This document shows, piece by piece, positions 1 through 12,952 of a stretch of DNA of 64,000 nt (within the stretch, counting starts at the first letter, position 1; each line of letters starts with the position of its first letter). Position numbers and translations under genes: made by a program. The notes below the pieces were generated by a model. It did no database searches and was not told where the DNA came from. It was given only the letters and a program-made list of their open reading frames with translations. The stretch covers positions 24,825,511 through 24,889,510 of the forward strand of contig NC_088210.1 in the NCBI RefSeq assembly GCF_037126465.1, read 5' to 3'. The stretch comes from Ornithodoros turicata (taxonomy: Eukaryota; Arthropoda; Arachnida; Ixodida; Argasidae).

Positions 1-460
1 TCGTCTAGGCATAAAATTGTCATCTACGTGCAAGGTCTTCGGTTCAAATGCCTTCGCCAGATTCGGCAGGAAAAAATTGGGTGCTATTTTTAAATCTGTA
101 ATTCGTGGATATAAATCGGGTCCAACCCGAATTGGTTCGAAACTTATTCGGGGAGGGGAGGGGAGGATAATCGGTGTAGGAGTCGGGTGTAACCCGAAGA
201 TGTCAGACTCTGTCTATAAGGGTATCGAAGGTAAGCTATTCTTATCAATTTCAAGTATACGCTATCAAGTATAAGGACGTAAACACATAATCTTAGCGGG
301 GATTCGCGGGATTATATTAATGACTTACTCGTTAAATTCTGACATCGCTCGTTGGTTGGTTAGTTTATAAAGAAAGAAAAACACGAAGAGGACGGACCCG
401 AGTCATCATTGGTCCGGCTGCTTGTCTTGACATCACTTGTCTTTGATAGGGCGTGGAGAA
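1..460. repeat. Dispersed repeat, copy 1
   Basis: This stretch shares blocks with 1024-1445 and with 32318-32395: a start like TTCAAATGCCTTCGCCAGATT, then a G-rich block before ATAATCGG, then GTAACCCGAA followed by a GTCAG-type end. The copies have diverged strongly. No open frame here has coding character. The family is unidentified; it behaves like an old non-autonomous element. Confidence 0.45.
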
Positions 461-802
461 GCTTGCTCCATATATCACCTAGATTAGGCAAGACTTAATC
501 TCGTTTTATGCTTGGCAACCGTAGCAAGAATTGGGTTTCTTAAACGCTATGCGGTATACTGCAGCGTGAGAAGATTCAAAGAAGCGCCCGTCGTATCTCG
601 GGCTGACGAAAGTGTCACCGGCAGATCCTATCGGGAGGCAGACCCTGTGTGTATACGGCTGTTTAGAGTGTGCGCAAGAAAGATACACCGCACTTGTACC
701 CGAGAGGCGATTCGTATGCCGATGCAACGAAGCTGAAATACAAAAAAACGAAACAAAAGAAAAGCAAATTCATTGATTCAAAAAGCTACAATCTCTTCAA
801 CA

Positions 803-1018
803 TACAGGGTGTTTGCTCTGACGTGTCCAGAAATTATATTTAAAGTGATCGATAAAAGAAAAGCGAGTGGTACTTTTCTGCTTGTTGAGTAAGAAGCAGG
901 TACTGCTTCGCTAGTAGCACCTGTTTCTTAGTCAAGTAGCTGAAAAGTAGCGCTCGTTTTTCTCTTATCGCTCGCTTTAAATAAAATTTCTGGACATCGT
1001 TAGAGCAAACACCCTGTA
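803..1018. mobile_element. Foldback MITE with TACAGGGTGTTTGCTCT ends
   Basis: The left end TACAGGGTGTTTGCTCT is matched in inverse by AGAGCAAACACCCTGTA at the right end. The inverted similarity continues inwards through TGTCCAGAAATT on the left and AATTTCTGGACA on the right, then through the GCGAG and AAAAGTA-type blocks. Almost the whole 216 bp can fold back on itself. It carries no coding frame. TA sits at both borders, as expected for a mariner-type TA target, but this is inferred. Confidence 0.75.
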
Positions 1019-1023
1019 TAACT

Positions 1024-1445
1024 ATAGGGTTTGAATTTTTTTCGGGACAAATGCCTTTCCGAGATTCGGAGGTACGGGAATCGGGTGTGGTTTTTAAATG
1101 TTTTTAAATGGTTGGGGAGCTATAGTGCTACATTCGGGTGTTATCGAACTATAGTTTTCTTCTTTTCATTTTTTCTTTTTTTTTTCTGTCCAGCAAGCGT
1201 CCCGCAGTTAATTTTTTTTTTATATTGGTCAGACATGCATACCTCGCGATTTATAGTGACAAGCACCACATCTTGTAAGATCAAATGAGCTTCGAATGTT
1301 TACTGTTGCACTCAAATAATGTTTTCACCTGACGTGCGTACGGATTGGAATTCGGGGAGAAATCGCGTTTAACCCGACCTGGTCCTAAGCTTATTTGGGA
1401 GGGAATAATCGGGAGGAATCGGGTTTAACCCGAAAAAGTCAGGCC
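1024..1445. repeat. Dispersed repeat, copy 2
   Basis: This is a second diverged copy of the repeat at 1-460. It shares ACAAATGCCTTTCCGAGATT near the start, TTTTTAAATG, and a terminal part with AATCGGGTTTAACCCGA followed by AAAGTCAGG. The foldback element at 803-1018 lies just in front of it. Confidence 0.45.
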
Positions 1446-2390
1446 CTACATATAACCTATAACTCCTTAACTGCTGATAACCACTTACGTCATAACACGT
1501 GGTCATAATAATCACGCTTTTTTTTTCTCGAACTTTTAAAGTGTGCATTGTACAAGTGCAGTTAGAACTTTGGAAGAGCGTTTGCTATGTGTAGCAAACT
1601 GCTTCGTCCAGGAACATGTAAAATAAAATAATGAAATTCCAGAAGGGTTGTTGTGCCTCACGCTATACCAAATACCACATTTCTATCTTTTGTAGCATGT
1701 CAGTGAAGTTCTTTAGAGTACAAAAATGTAAAAATGAATACCGAAATTCAAAATGCTTCACCTCAGTTGTGGTATGAGCGCGCTATTATCTATTTATTCA
1801 GCAGTGCCTGTAACGAACGTATCGTGAAACAGACGTATTTTAAACTACACAGTGCGTACAGTGGCAAAAAGAAAAAAGCTGGCTGATGCACTTTGAAACG
1901 ACGTCTTTGTGCGGGTGTTCTTTCATTTTGAACCAATAAAGTATTGAAATCGCTTGCAGGTGGTTATCTTGTGTGAAGCTATAAGTTTTAGACATAATTA
2001 TGAAACTTCATTGCGTAAACTAGAAAAAAAAAAAAATGAAATATAACGAAATGTTCCGATGCCGTTGAAATTTTCACGAAAAAACAAACAAAAGTGCGCG
2101 TTTAAACAAAAACGTACAAACGAATAAATAAACTAACCTAACAGATATGAAACGAAAATGACTGGAAAGGGAGCGTTTCTCGCTCATCTCCAACACATGC
2201 GTAGGGCGGCGGCGAGAGTTTGGAGGTCCAGACGTGACGGAGAAAGTGTACCTTTGCCCATCCTGGGGGTTTCTACAAAAGGTCTGAACCCCAGAACCCC
2301 CTCTCCCATCGTCCAACGGGGCGAGGGAAGGTGTCCCCCCTCAACGCACGTGCCGGGCGAGAGCGAGACAGAGCGTCTCCCTCTCCCAGT
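1446..2390. other. Gene-free upstream DNA
   Basis: AT-rich spacer between the repeat block and the P450 gene. I see homopurine and homopyrimidine tracts but no supported gene. The last 200 bases become GC-rich and open in several frames, which reflects base composition near the P450 start rather than extra genes. Confidence 0.5.
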
Positions 2391-2391
2391 C

Positions 2392-2400
2392 CATAAAAAC
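2392..2400 (+). promoter_or_regulatory. TATA-like box upstream of the P450
   Basis: CATAAAAAC lies about 85 bases before the chosen ATG, inside a C/T- and GC-rich stretch. Spacing would put transcription start near 2420-2430 and give a 5' UTR of about 55 bases. This is position and motif evidence only. Confidence 0.3.
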
Positions 2401-2479
2401 GGCGACCCGCGTGGCGTACAGCGGCATTCGAAGAAAGCCTCCGTCGCCGGTTGCCCAACGCGCAGGGCGACCCATCGCC

Positions 2480-5400
2480 ATGTCCTCCACCAGGCAGGTC
2501 GCGATGTGTCTTGCGCGTGGTCTCGTAGACTGCGGCTCGCGCCGACTGCAGTCCACCGCCAGCGTGTGCCCGTTCCACGCGCATCTGGCCGCGCAGAAGA
2601 CTCGCGCGCCGAAGAGCTCGTCGTCGAAACCCTTCGACAGTTTACCAACACCAAAGGGACTGCCCCTGGTCGGCACGGCGTTGGACGTAGCATTCAGCGG
2701 CGGTGCAGCCAAGATACACGAGTACTGTGACCGAAGACATCGTGAGCTGGGTCCCCTTTACCGTGAGAAACTCGGGTCTGTGGAAGCTGTGTTCGTGGCC
2801 GACAGTGCGCTCATTCAACAAGTGTACACTAATGAAGGCAAATATCCGATGCACATGGTGCCTGAAGCCTGGCTCATCTACAACGAGGTCAAAGGGATTC
2901 AACGGGGTCTCTTCTTTATGTGAGTACTCATTTGGTGCCCGTTCAACGGTGGGTGGTCCGTGGCCTGTGGTCCATATGTTCCAAGCATGCATCAAGTTGT
3001 ATCGATTAGGAATTCCCTCCTGGGACCTTGACTGCTTCCTCCTTGACACTGAGCACCCCGCGGTCAATGATGTGCAGCGTCCGTACATCTGGTGCCCCCC
3101 GTCCTCCGCCCTCAAATTCAGCCTTATATGGCTATGGTTACGGATCTAGTGTAATTTATTCGCGAGAGGTACCTCTCAAAACAAGCTTTTTTTTTACGAC
3201 TAACAGAAAATGCAATAGTCTTTATACTCTCGGCAGGCGTGACGTGACAGTATTACGCGTAAATGTTAGTTAGCTACTTACTCACGTTACGTGCAGTGTT
3301 AAATGCGACTATCAGTGCTTGATTCTACTTTGTTACTTCACATGGTATTTGTATGGAATGAGTTTGGATGCCATGGACTGGTTTTTCGCCGCAAAAACTC
3401 CACCATCAAATGTACCGGGTTCCCCGTGATGATAAGATACTTCCGACCTATATTCTTCGACCCGTGTGAGGGGGGAAAAAGTGGTCTTGGTTCCTTTCAT
3501 TGATGACTGTTGCATTCCTGAGTGACTAAGACACCGTGTCACCTGTGATGAGGCAACAACGAGAGAGAGAGGGAGAGAAAAAAAAAAACATTGGTTTGCT
3601 CCGTTATCCTAATCTTTTAACCCAAAAGAGCGTGTCCTTCCGTAGCTGGGACATATTTTCTAGAGTCGTCTAGCTATTCCGCAATCCACTTTTCCTGCTT
3701 CTATCACGGTCGCCGAAGATCCCGCGACGAGATCTGGAATGACAGCCAAACTGTTGGCACGGGACATCAGCGCGGCGCAACCCATTTCCCCCGTCCATTG
3801 AATGTTATTTAGCGCGTGTGACATTTCTGCGCCGATGTTGACGTGTCCGTAACTCAATTCCTCCGCACAACAGGAAGAGAGGTGTGCTTTACCGAGACGC
3901 TTTTCCCACGACCCGCTCGCGGCTTACACCCGTGTCATTACACGATCCCCCGGAAGAGCCAAGTGTACTGCCACTTCTACAGATCTCTTATTGTACCGAT
4001 TTTGCGCGTAAAAACTCTGTCTCGCGCATCCGTTTTCCCCTCGGTACGGTTAAATCGCTGCCCTTGTGATCTAGACAGCTTTTCTTCCACCTTTATCACC
4101 GCTGTCAATGCGACATGACCCGGTCGTAAGACATTACGATTTCAAGAGACGTGGTTCGGCCTCTTTCATCTGGCCTCATGGTAGCCGGTCTCCTCCCTGA
4201 TGTGCAATAGAGGATGAGGCGCACCGTTAAGTAGCCCTACGAATCAGCGGGTGGGGATGCCGAAATTGAGCTTCAGTCAGAATGTGGAGAAAGTAGTTTC
4301 AAGGTCGAGGGTATTTCCGAACAGGTGGAGCGAACCAGTCGGGGTGCCCTGTTCGGGGGGAGCCAACGAGGCAGCTCCCACCCATGCTGCGGACTCCTTT
4401 TTCCTTCTTCTTCTTTTTGCACTGCTCTCGCAGTCGCCGCCACAGTGTAACTCAAGACGAGGACCGACAGGGAACCCTCTGGTTGGAACATACCATTACG
4501 GCGATCACTTTTTACGGTTTTAAAGCGGCGCATTGTTTCGTGAAGTCTAAATCGATTCGTGGAAGGAACGGGTGGAGCCTATTCCCCAAAAAGGCGGACA
4601 TGTTCGACCTTGTAGTGTTCGAGGAACCACCGAAACGGAGCATGTCGTAGCAGATATGCGCTGTTACCAAACTTAGAAAAAATTGCAAAACGAGAGCAAC
4701 CTCCCTAAAAAAATACGAGTTAAGTTAACAGTCCATGCTTCGTTGAAGTTGTAAAAGAAAAAATCATTTTGCACGAAAGACGTCACCTACATGTTGTTTT
4801 TTTTTTTTCTCTCTCTCTCTCTCTCTCTATTTCTTTTCCTTATAAGGAAAGTGTTAGACCACCAGATTACCGTATCTTCCGCTGTGCTATGCACACCCCC
4901 ATTGATGCACCCTTCAAAATATTAAATTCAGTTCCCCTCCGTGACATAATTGGCTGCGCTGTCATGAAGGAGACCGACATGTCCAGTATTTCATGAAATT
5001 GAAAGGGTAGCACCAAAGAGAAAGCTGCAACCCTTCATGCGCTTAGGAACGGCTCGTCGTCAAGAGAAGAATTACGTTCGATGTATAAGGCGCAATAGTG
5101 GACAACGTGTACTGCGTTATGCTCCGGATAAAGCTATATTCGTAGTGCGGCTTATCTCTTATCCGACCCGCGACACACACGAACTCAAATGGATGGACGT
5201 AACAAAACGGGCGAAACCTAGAATCGTGTCCAATTCGCCCGCCTTCTAGATAATAATAGACATTTCTTTATTCCCTACAGGGATGGACCTGAATGGATTA
5301 AAAAGCGGAGAAGCCTCAACAACGTTTTTCTAAGGCCCAAGACGGTGACCGACCACGTGAACGTCTTCAATGACGTCATTTCTGATCTCCTGGACCGATG

Positions 5401-6991
5401 GCAGGAGAGGAGCAGCAATGACGGCGTGCTTCGGAACTTGGAGCGGGAGCTCTACAATTGGTCTATTGAGTGTAAGTGTCAGTTTACAGAAAACGTTATA
5501 AGATGGTGCAATGAAGCATTTTTTTGAGGTTCTCTAAACGTTGCCATTACAGCTTTAGGCACCATGATCTTTGGCCGGCGGCTCGGTTGTGTCGCCAAGA
5601 CATCCAGTATGGAGAGTATCCACGAGTTTGTCCACTGCGTTCAGCAGATCTTCAGCGAATCCGCGAAGATGTCAATGATGTCTCCGCGGCTCGCTTACAA
5701 GCTTAATCTGCCGGTCTGGAGGAGGTTCGTCAAGGCTGCAGGAAGGGCGCTTGAGCTTGGTACGTTTTTTTCTTCTTCTTCTTTTTACTCGAGTAATTTT
5801 AGACTTTGTATAATATATTCCTCGTGCTTATACATTATCGTGTTTCTAATTCCAGCCAGGGAATACGTTGAGGACAACGTTAAAAGCATCACAAATCAAA
5901 CGGCGACAACTGCCTGTCAGGAAGGTATAATCGGTGAGCTCCTGCTCAAAGACAACATCTCAGAGGAGGAGCTCGTACGGATAGTCACAGATCTTTTCCT
6001 GGCAGCTGCAGACACGGTACGTGTATATGTTTCCATATACCCCTTGAAACCAGTGGCTTATGTTCAATGGCCATTGCCTTCAATAATCATTGTTGCTTAT
6101 ACTCTATCTCGTACGCGATTCTGAAGCACATATTGTTTTATTTATTTTTCTCATAGACGTCGCACGCAACGCAATGGGCCTTTTATCTGCTGTCGAGGAA
6201 CCCAAAGTGTCAAGCAACGCTACTTGACGAAGTACGGAGAGTAGTTTCACCAGGGCAGCCTGTTACAGAAGAATCCCTTGCAAGACTACCATACGTCAAG
6301 GCTGTCATCAAGGAAGCCCTCAGGTGAGAAACAAAGGCCCATGAAAACCGTACATGCATTGTGCTTCCATATTAAAAAAAGAAGAAAAAACTTATTCCTT
6401 GTTGAACCTTACAGACTATATCCTGTAGCGCCGTTCCTCACGAGAATTCTTGCCGATGACATCTCTCTTGACGGCTACAACATACCTGCAGGCGTAAGTA
6501 GTGAGACATTCGCTATTGTGGAAAAAAGAATTCGCGACCAAAAGATATAACGTCGCTAACGTAGGCTCTTGCTTCTCGCTTTAGAAGCTAATTCTTATGT
6601 CGCTGTACACAACTGGACGGGATGAGCGACACTTCACCGATCCCCATGCATTTCGACCGGAAAGGTGGCTGCGTGACCAACAGGAGCACGTCAACTCTTG
6701 GGCCTGCTTGCCGTTTGGTCTGGGTGTCCGGTCTTGCATCGGAAGAAGAGTAGCGGAAGTTCAAATGCAGTCCCTAATTGCGAGGGTAGGTGGTCGATCT
6801 CTTGCTCAGTGCAGTGTCTTTGGACATCCTTTAAGACTGACGACGACGACGACGTCTTTTCATTACAGACGGTTCAAAAGTTCGACATTGCTCCCGTGAT
6901 AGACGAGGAAGTCCCAATCCGCATGCGACTGATCACCACGCCCGAGAACCCCATATCCCTCCGCCTAACACCGCGAGAGGGTGCAGCGTGA
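2480..6991 (+). CDS. CYP315A1: Mitochondrial cytochrome P450, probable CYP315A1 (shadow)
   Basis: Eight exons join in phase: 2480-2919, 5281-5471, 5553-5759, 5856-6016, 6157-6323, 6415-6493, 6585-6785, 6869-6991, giving 522 residues. All seven introns are GT-AG. The ATG at 2480 has GCC before it and opens an Arg/Ser-rich presequence (GSRRLQSTAS) expected for mitochondrial import. Seen: I-helix AAADTT at 329-334, K-helix EALR at 386-389, FRPERW at 438-443, and heme loop FGLGVRSCIG at 459-468 with Cys466 as iron ligand. Length and motif order are those of a full mitochondrial-clan P450. The stretch EAWLIYNE...RGLFFMDGPEW and the heme-loop style fit CYP315A1, the ecdysteroid 2-hydroxylase, better than CYP302A1 or CYP314A1 as I remember them; that subfamily call is inference. 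No redox partner gene lies nearby. A canonical I-helix Gly is Ala330. Confidence 0.85.
4809..4828. repeat. (CT)n microsatellite in P450 intron 1
   Basis: About ten CT units follow a T tract inside the 2361-base first intron. The rest of that intron shows no coding or element-like structure that I can name. Confidence 0.9.
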
Positions 6992-8650
6992 CGCTGAGAC
7001 GAAGGACGACCGAATGGACTCGTTGCAAAAACATGGTCGCTCCGGCGCACCGTCCAGGAACAACATATTCCCCAGACGTTCGCTCGTTGCCAGGACACAA
7101 GTGTCGTCCCGTTGAAGAGGCAACGTTAAGGTGGAGACATCTGCAATTCAACGATGCAACATGGCCATCGATGCGCGCATCCGTCGGGCGGGACCCACAG
7201 ACCCTCTGGGACGTCGTCGCCTCGCCCTCCAGAGCACAAGATTACCATCTACTCTTGTCGTAAAGAACCCGGTCATACTGCGGTGATAAGACTTTGTCAG
7301 TATTTAAGTGAAACTTACCGTGCAAACTTATGCTTACGTATTTGTACAGTATATTATTATTTTGAACCGTTTTATTTTCCAATGGGACTGCAGCACAACA
7401 CGTGACAAGTGCACTGCTTGTACATCGTCGGGCAACTCCCGCCACGTGATCAAGCAACCACATTTTCATGGGTCGAGGTTTCGATATTTGTTGTCCACAT
7501 GTGGGGGTATAAACTACTGTGTATTTTAGCCCTTGCCGAAACGAGGCATCGCCCCGTATCTGGTTTCTCGTAACTAACCCTGCGCTCCGAGACAAAACCC
7601 AAGAAAAGCTCGTCCAAAGAGCTCTATAGAAATTTTTGACAAGACCGTGCTGCTAATAAGCGAATAACTTAACTGACATTCCCTTCCTCTCACCCAGTCT
7701 CAAACCCCCCAAGCAGCGTGTCGCCGCCTGCTGGTCACGGCCTCCGCTAGAACAGCCGAGAGAGAGAGAGAGATCAGTTCTGGGCTTTTGTTGAAGAGCG
7801 CGGTGGAGAAGCCAGGTACCGGTGCCTGTGAGCGGGTACCACTAGTCGTCTAAGTAGTTAATAGCCTTTCATGGATATCATTACAATGCTCGTTTCTTCG
7901 CCTTCGTATGATCTCAAACGACGGTCGTCCTATTTTCTCACTCACCCGCACCGCAAAGGCTGCGCCGCTAGTGCGAACAGGTGCGAGCCGCAGTAATTTA
8001 TTTTGCTCTCTGTTCCGTGTGCGCGTTTTAGGGTATTGTACCTTTTAGCGAGGGCTACAATGTTACGCCGCGTAATAATTCACAATTCGGACCAGCAACA
8101 AATGGTGTTTTTAGGCTGTTTTTTATCGCGTATTTATTTTAAAAGTAGTTCTTGGAGCTGGGTCTCACTGTGCGACTCCGAGGCTATAGGTAGTTCGACC
8201 GCCCTCTTTTTTTTTACAAGTATTATACACGCGTCTTAATATTGTTTTGATGCTTATATTTATCTGCAACATTCAACAGCTTGCGGGACTCGTTCACTGA
8301 GACAGTCTGTTAGCCCACCGATCACAAGATAATCACCATCATCGCCGAACCGGAACCCGGTTTCGGTGGATCCTTGTTCCATCCTCATCGAGAGCACGGT
8401 TGCTATGTGTCCGATCGCTCATCTGTGCTGTGCAATGTTATGCGTCTCTTCAGTTCCGTGTGAATGGACTACACTGTGATTTGTACATAACATAGCGTCA
8501 ACTTCTAATGCAAGCGCGACTCTAATAGGATAATTTTATACTAGCATTTTCTAATGACTTTTATAATTATATAAAATGTCCGTGCTCATCACGCTGGTAT
8601 GTGTCGAGTCACCCCACTGTAACGACCTTGAGCAATAGCCATAGGAGTTT

Positions 8651-8656
8651 AATAAA
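8651..8656 (+). terminator. Polyadenylation signal, probable end of the P450 gene
   Basis: AATAAA is followed after about 20 bases by a strongly GT/T-rich tract (CTGTTTTTGTGTGCTTTTTC), the classic downstream element. I saw no earlier AATAAA after the P450 stop at 6991, so the 3' UTR would be about 1.7 kb. That region has no other supported gene; a short GA repeat lies near 7758. Confidence 0.55.
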
Positions 8657-9420
8657 GAAACCGTTGCTTGAGTGGCCGTCGCTGTTTTTGTGTGCTTTTT
8701 CTGTGTTTTACGGTTCTCTTGAGATGTGTGCACTGGGCGAGGTGGGCGCGTTTCCTAGGTGTGATCGAATGCGTGCATTAATGTCGTGCGTGACATCACG
8801 GTTCGTTTAATCCTGGCTAATATTTGTCGATGGTATTACAAGTCTGTAAGGTCTGTGTGGTATTATAAGTCTATTTTCTGCCGAAGGTTAGTGAACCGGA
8901 GAAGCCAGCTTTCCCCGTGGACGGTTCCATTCTAATTTATCTTCGACTAACTCCCCAAATAACGTCGGCAATCAAACGTTGGAGTATTACGAAAATGTCG
9001 ACCCGTAGCTTGCCCTGATACACTTCCCTAGCAAGGAACGACAACAAACACGTGATGAATATGGGGGGGGGGGGGGGGGGGTTAGGTTAGCCAAGCACAG
9101 AGCCGGCTTGCTATTCCAAAGAGAAAAGGAAGAAGAAAAAAAGGGGAAAGGAAGAAAGATGACGACGGTAGTTTCGGGAACGCTTGATCCTGAATACCGT
9201 GCATTGCGGTGAAATACACACTTTGAGCGTCTTTCGTCGCTAGAACAGGTATGATAAGCGCCACAGGGAGGCATATTTTTGATGATGATGATGATGTTGT
9301 TGTTGATGAGAGAATGATTGCCTCCACTTACTGTGAGGCTCCACTATATCAGAACAACCAAGTAAGAGCACGTGACGAGCCAAGTCTCTAAACTACCATG
9401 TCCCCTTGACATTAGGAAAA
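8657..9420. other. Intergenic, simple repeats
   Basis: No gene is supported. There is a run of 19 G at 9063-9081 and a GAT/TTG trinucleotide tract near 9281-9308. Confidence 0.5.
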
Positions 9421-9542
9421 GTGTTCTCTTCCCCACAAGAGTCGGCACAGTTCCCCCTGAGGTCGGCCCACGACGCATACTAACCCCCCCCGTCCCTTCC
9501 TGCTGTCCTCTCTCCATCTGTGCACCCCTGTACGCGGAATTA
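9421..9542 (+). mobile_element. SINE fragment, 5' truncated
   Basis: GGCACAGTTCCCCCTGAGGT followed by a CCCCGTCCCTTCCTGCTG block and CTCTCTCCATCTGTGCAC match, in order, the body of the inverted SINE at 10553-10820. The tRNA-like head is missing, as is usual for incompletely reverse-transcribed SINE copies. Confidence 0.7.
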
Positions 9543-10552
9543 AACTACTAAACACTAACACGGAATTAAAAAAAAAAACAATCATCTCCACAAGAATGCA
9601 AGAAATGAGAGTGTGGACCAAACTTAGAATGTAGACCGGAGCATATTTGAACGTTAAGTGGGGAACAAAATAATCAGTTCAACGAGTGTTGATGTGTCTG
9701 ATGCATGCACAAGTGAACGAAAGAAGAAAGCGGTCGGCTCACTCGGCCGAGCGGGCTTGGCGGGCGGCCTTCACCTTGTGAATGACACGGATGCATGAGC
9801 AAGAAGAAGGTAATCGCAGTTCCGGGGCAATGCCAGCCGGCGAACGCGTACCAGCCCAGAACGGATTAGGCTGAGCCCGAAGAGGAGGAACGGTCACGCT
9901 TTCGCTGCGCAGAGATGAACGATTTATGCAAACCTTTTGTATACTGCACGCCAAGTGGGCAGTGTTTACGTGCCTCCTCACGGAGAGGTGTGGCATGTAA
10001 ATTCGTGCAGAGATAAAAATCACTGGGTCAGGAGCTTCGTGCATGGTGAACCCCCGTTGACAACACTGTAATTAGAGTAACTGTAATAATAAGAATGCGC
10101 CAAGCACATGCGCGCAGTACCAGTTTACAGAGCTGCGTGATTGAGAAGGCCCTGCCGGCATTGAAGACAGAAGGCATTGAATCTACGTTCATTTGAACTC
10201 TTGTTTCGTTTACGGGACACATTCATTTGGTGGACCCTGCTTGTTCTTTCGTTTGTTTTCTTTCTTTTATGACTCTCGGTCATCTTGAGGTTGTTTTTTC
10301 TACTTTCTTTTCTACTCACGAGTTCTGGAGTATAGCGTGACCCGAATTTGTCGGGTCCCACATCTCCATATTTTTTATTTATCAATCAGTTAATCAATCA
10401 ATCGAGACATTGTCGAGCAAGCTGTCCCGCTCAAGGCAGCTTGTGTCTACACAAAATACACAGTAAGGACATCTCAAATAACGGCAATAAGCAATTGTAA
10501 TCAACTTAAAAACGGCATCTCAGGATACGATTTTGTTCTAAAGTCCGTGTTA

Positions 10553-10820
10553 GCGCCGCGAAGCAACTATGGCTATGAGCGGAGTACAGACGTGGACAGA
10601 TGGAGAGAGAACAAGCAGGAAGGAGTGGGCGTACAGAGGGGGTTGGTACGCGTCCTAGGCAGACTTGAGGGGGAACTGTGCGGACATTCGTCTAGAAAGT
10701 CTACCGGAAAACCCAGGGAAACCCTCAGACTACACAGCCGGTGCTGGGAGTCGAACCCGGGTCACCTGCCAATCACGGCGTGTAAAGCGATCATCCTAAC
10801 CACTATGCCACGGGAGCTGA
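10553..10820 (-). mobile_element. tRNA-derived SINE, subfamily 2
   Basis: Read on the minus strand, it begins CAGCTCCCGTGGCATAGTGG (A-box-like) and has GGTTCGACTCC as B box about 50 bases later. A TTTCCCTGGGTTTTCC segment follows, then a C/T-rich body ending near CTCTCTCCATCTGT. Pol III boxes plus an unrelated tail define a tRNA-derived SINE. The head is shared with the copies at 23409 and 33315, but the tail differs and matches 9421-9542. Families such as Ruka of ixodid ticks have this layout; identity to Ruka was not tested. Confidence 0.8.
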
Positions 10821-12952
10821 TACCCTGATTACATTGAACCATGGAAACAATTACTGTGAGACATAAATGATACAAACATTATGTTGCCTTCTTGGCTGTT
10901 TAGATATAGTGGGAGAAAAAAGTACCAAAATGACTGTACACGTAGACTGTTCTCTGTTCCACAAGACTGTAGTGGTGCCGAATATTACGTGACAGTTTCA
11001 AGTCCAGCTCTGTAGAGAACAACATGCATGGGTAGATGACTGTGTAAATGCAATGCATTCCCAGCACCATGACTTTTCAAGTGTCGGACAAAAGCAAAAC
11101 GATTACTCCATAACGTATTCCTTATCCTTATCTCTCTCACGCTCCGATTTTCCTTCTCTTGGAGAAGTTGTAGCCAGAGACCCGTGCACCTTGGGTGGGT
11201 GATACGGGGGCCGGTTCAGACGCCCCACATTTCCAACAAACACGGGAAAACACATGCCAAAACACAAGTCTACAAACCGGTAAAAGAACAATGAATAACC
11301 TCCGGTTAATCTGTAGCCATCAGAGGGTGTGAGACATGAGTCAGGCATCCTTCTAGGAGGACGCGAGTCTGGGAGTACATCTACAAGGGCTTCGTTCCAG
11401 AGAAAGTGAACACTAGATAGCGTTACAGATGCGCAATATATATTATATAGTTTAAAATGCATTTAGTGTGGCAAGTATTTGGTGTGGTAGTATATGCGCA
11501 TGACTGTATCTTTCTTTCGCAATATCTAAAGTACTTATACCTTGGAGCAGTCCCAGTACACCAGCAAAACAGTTCGCGTTTACTGAGGGACAGAAATTAG
11601 TGACACGCTATGCTTATCATCAGTTCTCACTTATCACGAACCAATGCCTCTCTAGCGGGATGTGTAAGAGAATTATTTGTTTTAAATTCGAGAAAAATTG
11701 GTTGTTAAATCAAGGTTGTTAGGATTTTTGCCTTTAAGACACTTTGTTGGGCTTGTTGGTATAGCGGATCATAGTTCTAAAAAGTGCCACCTAGCAGAAA
11801 AAGCATTTCTGCCACTCATGGACTTGACAAAAGTGTACTTTGCCTGGAGTATGGTCCAAAAGTGCAGTGTTTTGTGCTAATAATACTTGCAATGTTTCCA
11901 CGGTTCAGGCAAAAAACAAACAGAAAAATAAAAGGAGAAAAAAAACAGCTTCACAACAAATCATCTGAAGAGCTGCAAGAATGCAGGCAAGCTTCTCGAA
12001 AACACAGTACTAGAGCTGCCAGTTGTAAAAGAAAAGTAAAAAAATAATTTACACTCATCTTAATTACATGATATTATGAATGGTGTACTATTCACCGTAA
12101 ACATTAAATAACACTCGTCAGCGAGCGTAGAAAAATATGAGTCTGCATCTCATAGCGTCTTCAACTCCCCCCCCCCCCCCTCGTATCGCCCCCTTCACCA
12201 TATCCCTAACAAAAAAACATTAAAGGGGTGGGCGCGCGTGTTCGACAAAAAGAGCTCCTCCCCCGCAGGCCGCCCGTAATTGGATCTATGGCGGTTCCTT
12301 GAACTTGCTCCCATTGAAAAAAATCGACCTTGAAATAAGAGCCCCGGCACACGATAACCCGACGTTTGATAGTCCAGCTCTTCGTTACGGCATATCCATT
12401 CTGAATGACATCCCCGAAGGAAGAAGGTTGATGTCATGATGACATTGCGTGATGGCCATGCCATCATTTCTACATTTCGAGATTTTATAACGTGGGTGTC
12501 TCCACCCGACAAATGTTCAGGTGCACGGGATATGTGGAATGTAATACGCACCTTCGCCTGCGCAGACGTGAGGCGGATGACTTCGTAAAAAAAAAAAAAA
12601 AAAAGAAAAGGCAAACGAAGGCAAAATGTCTTCACGTTAATCGCAACTCACAGGAACAGGCATGACTGTCTAAAAATGACAACTTCGTCTGGACAAAAAG
12701 ACAAGAGCGATATTCTCCAAAATGCTCGCTCGGAAGATGCGCACAACGTGGGCGTTTTTTTTTTTTTTTTTGTGGCACAACGTAACATTTCTTTAACATT
12801 AACATTCACATTAACATTTTTTTAGATAGGAAAATGATATTTTGCAACTGCGATATAAATGGCGATATATTCTTGGTTAATTGGGTCACCATTTGGCCAG
12901 CGGGGACTTCCTGGGCCGTTTTGCTAATCAATTTTCACTAGGCTCTGGGCAC
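10821..12952. other. Intergenic, no gene recognised
   Basis: Contains scattered short frames without start context or recognisable domains, a C run near 12170, an A run near 12588 that creates a spurious poly-Phe minus-strand frame, and a T run near 12757. Nothing here supports a gene. Confidence 0.45.

Noticed and set aside
2158..2730. Long overlapping frames on both strands around the P450 first exon
   Set aside because: They are shadows caused by GC-rich sequence; only the frame from ATG 2480 joins the downstream P450 exons in phase.
12195..12635. 146-codon minus-strand frame with a poly-Phe stretch
   Set aside because: It depends on an A homopolymer, has no domain and no splice or start support.
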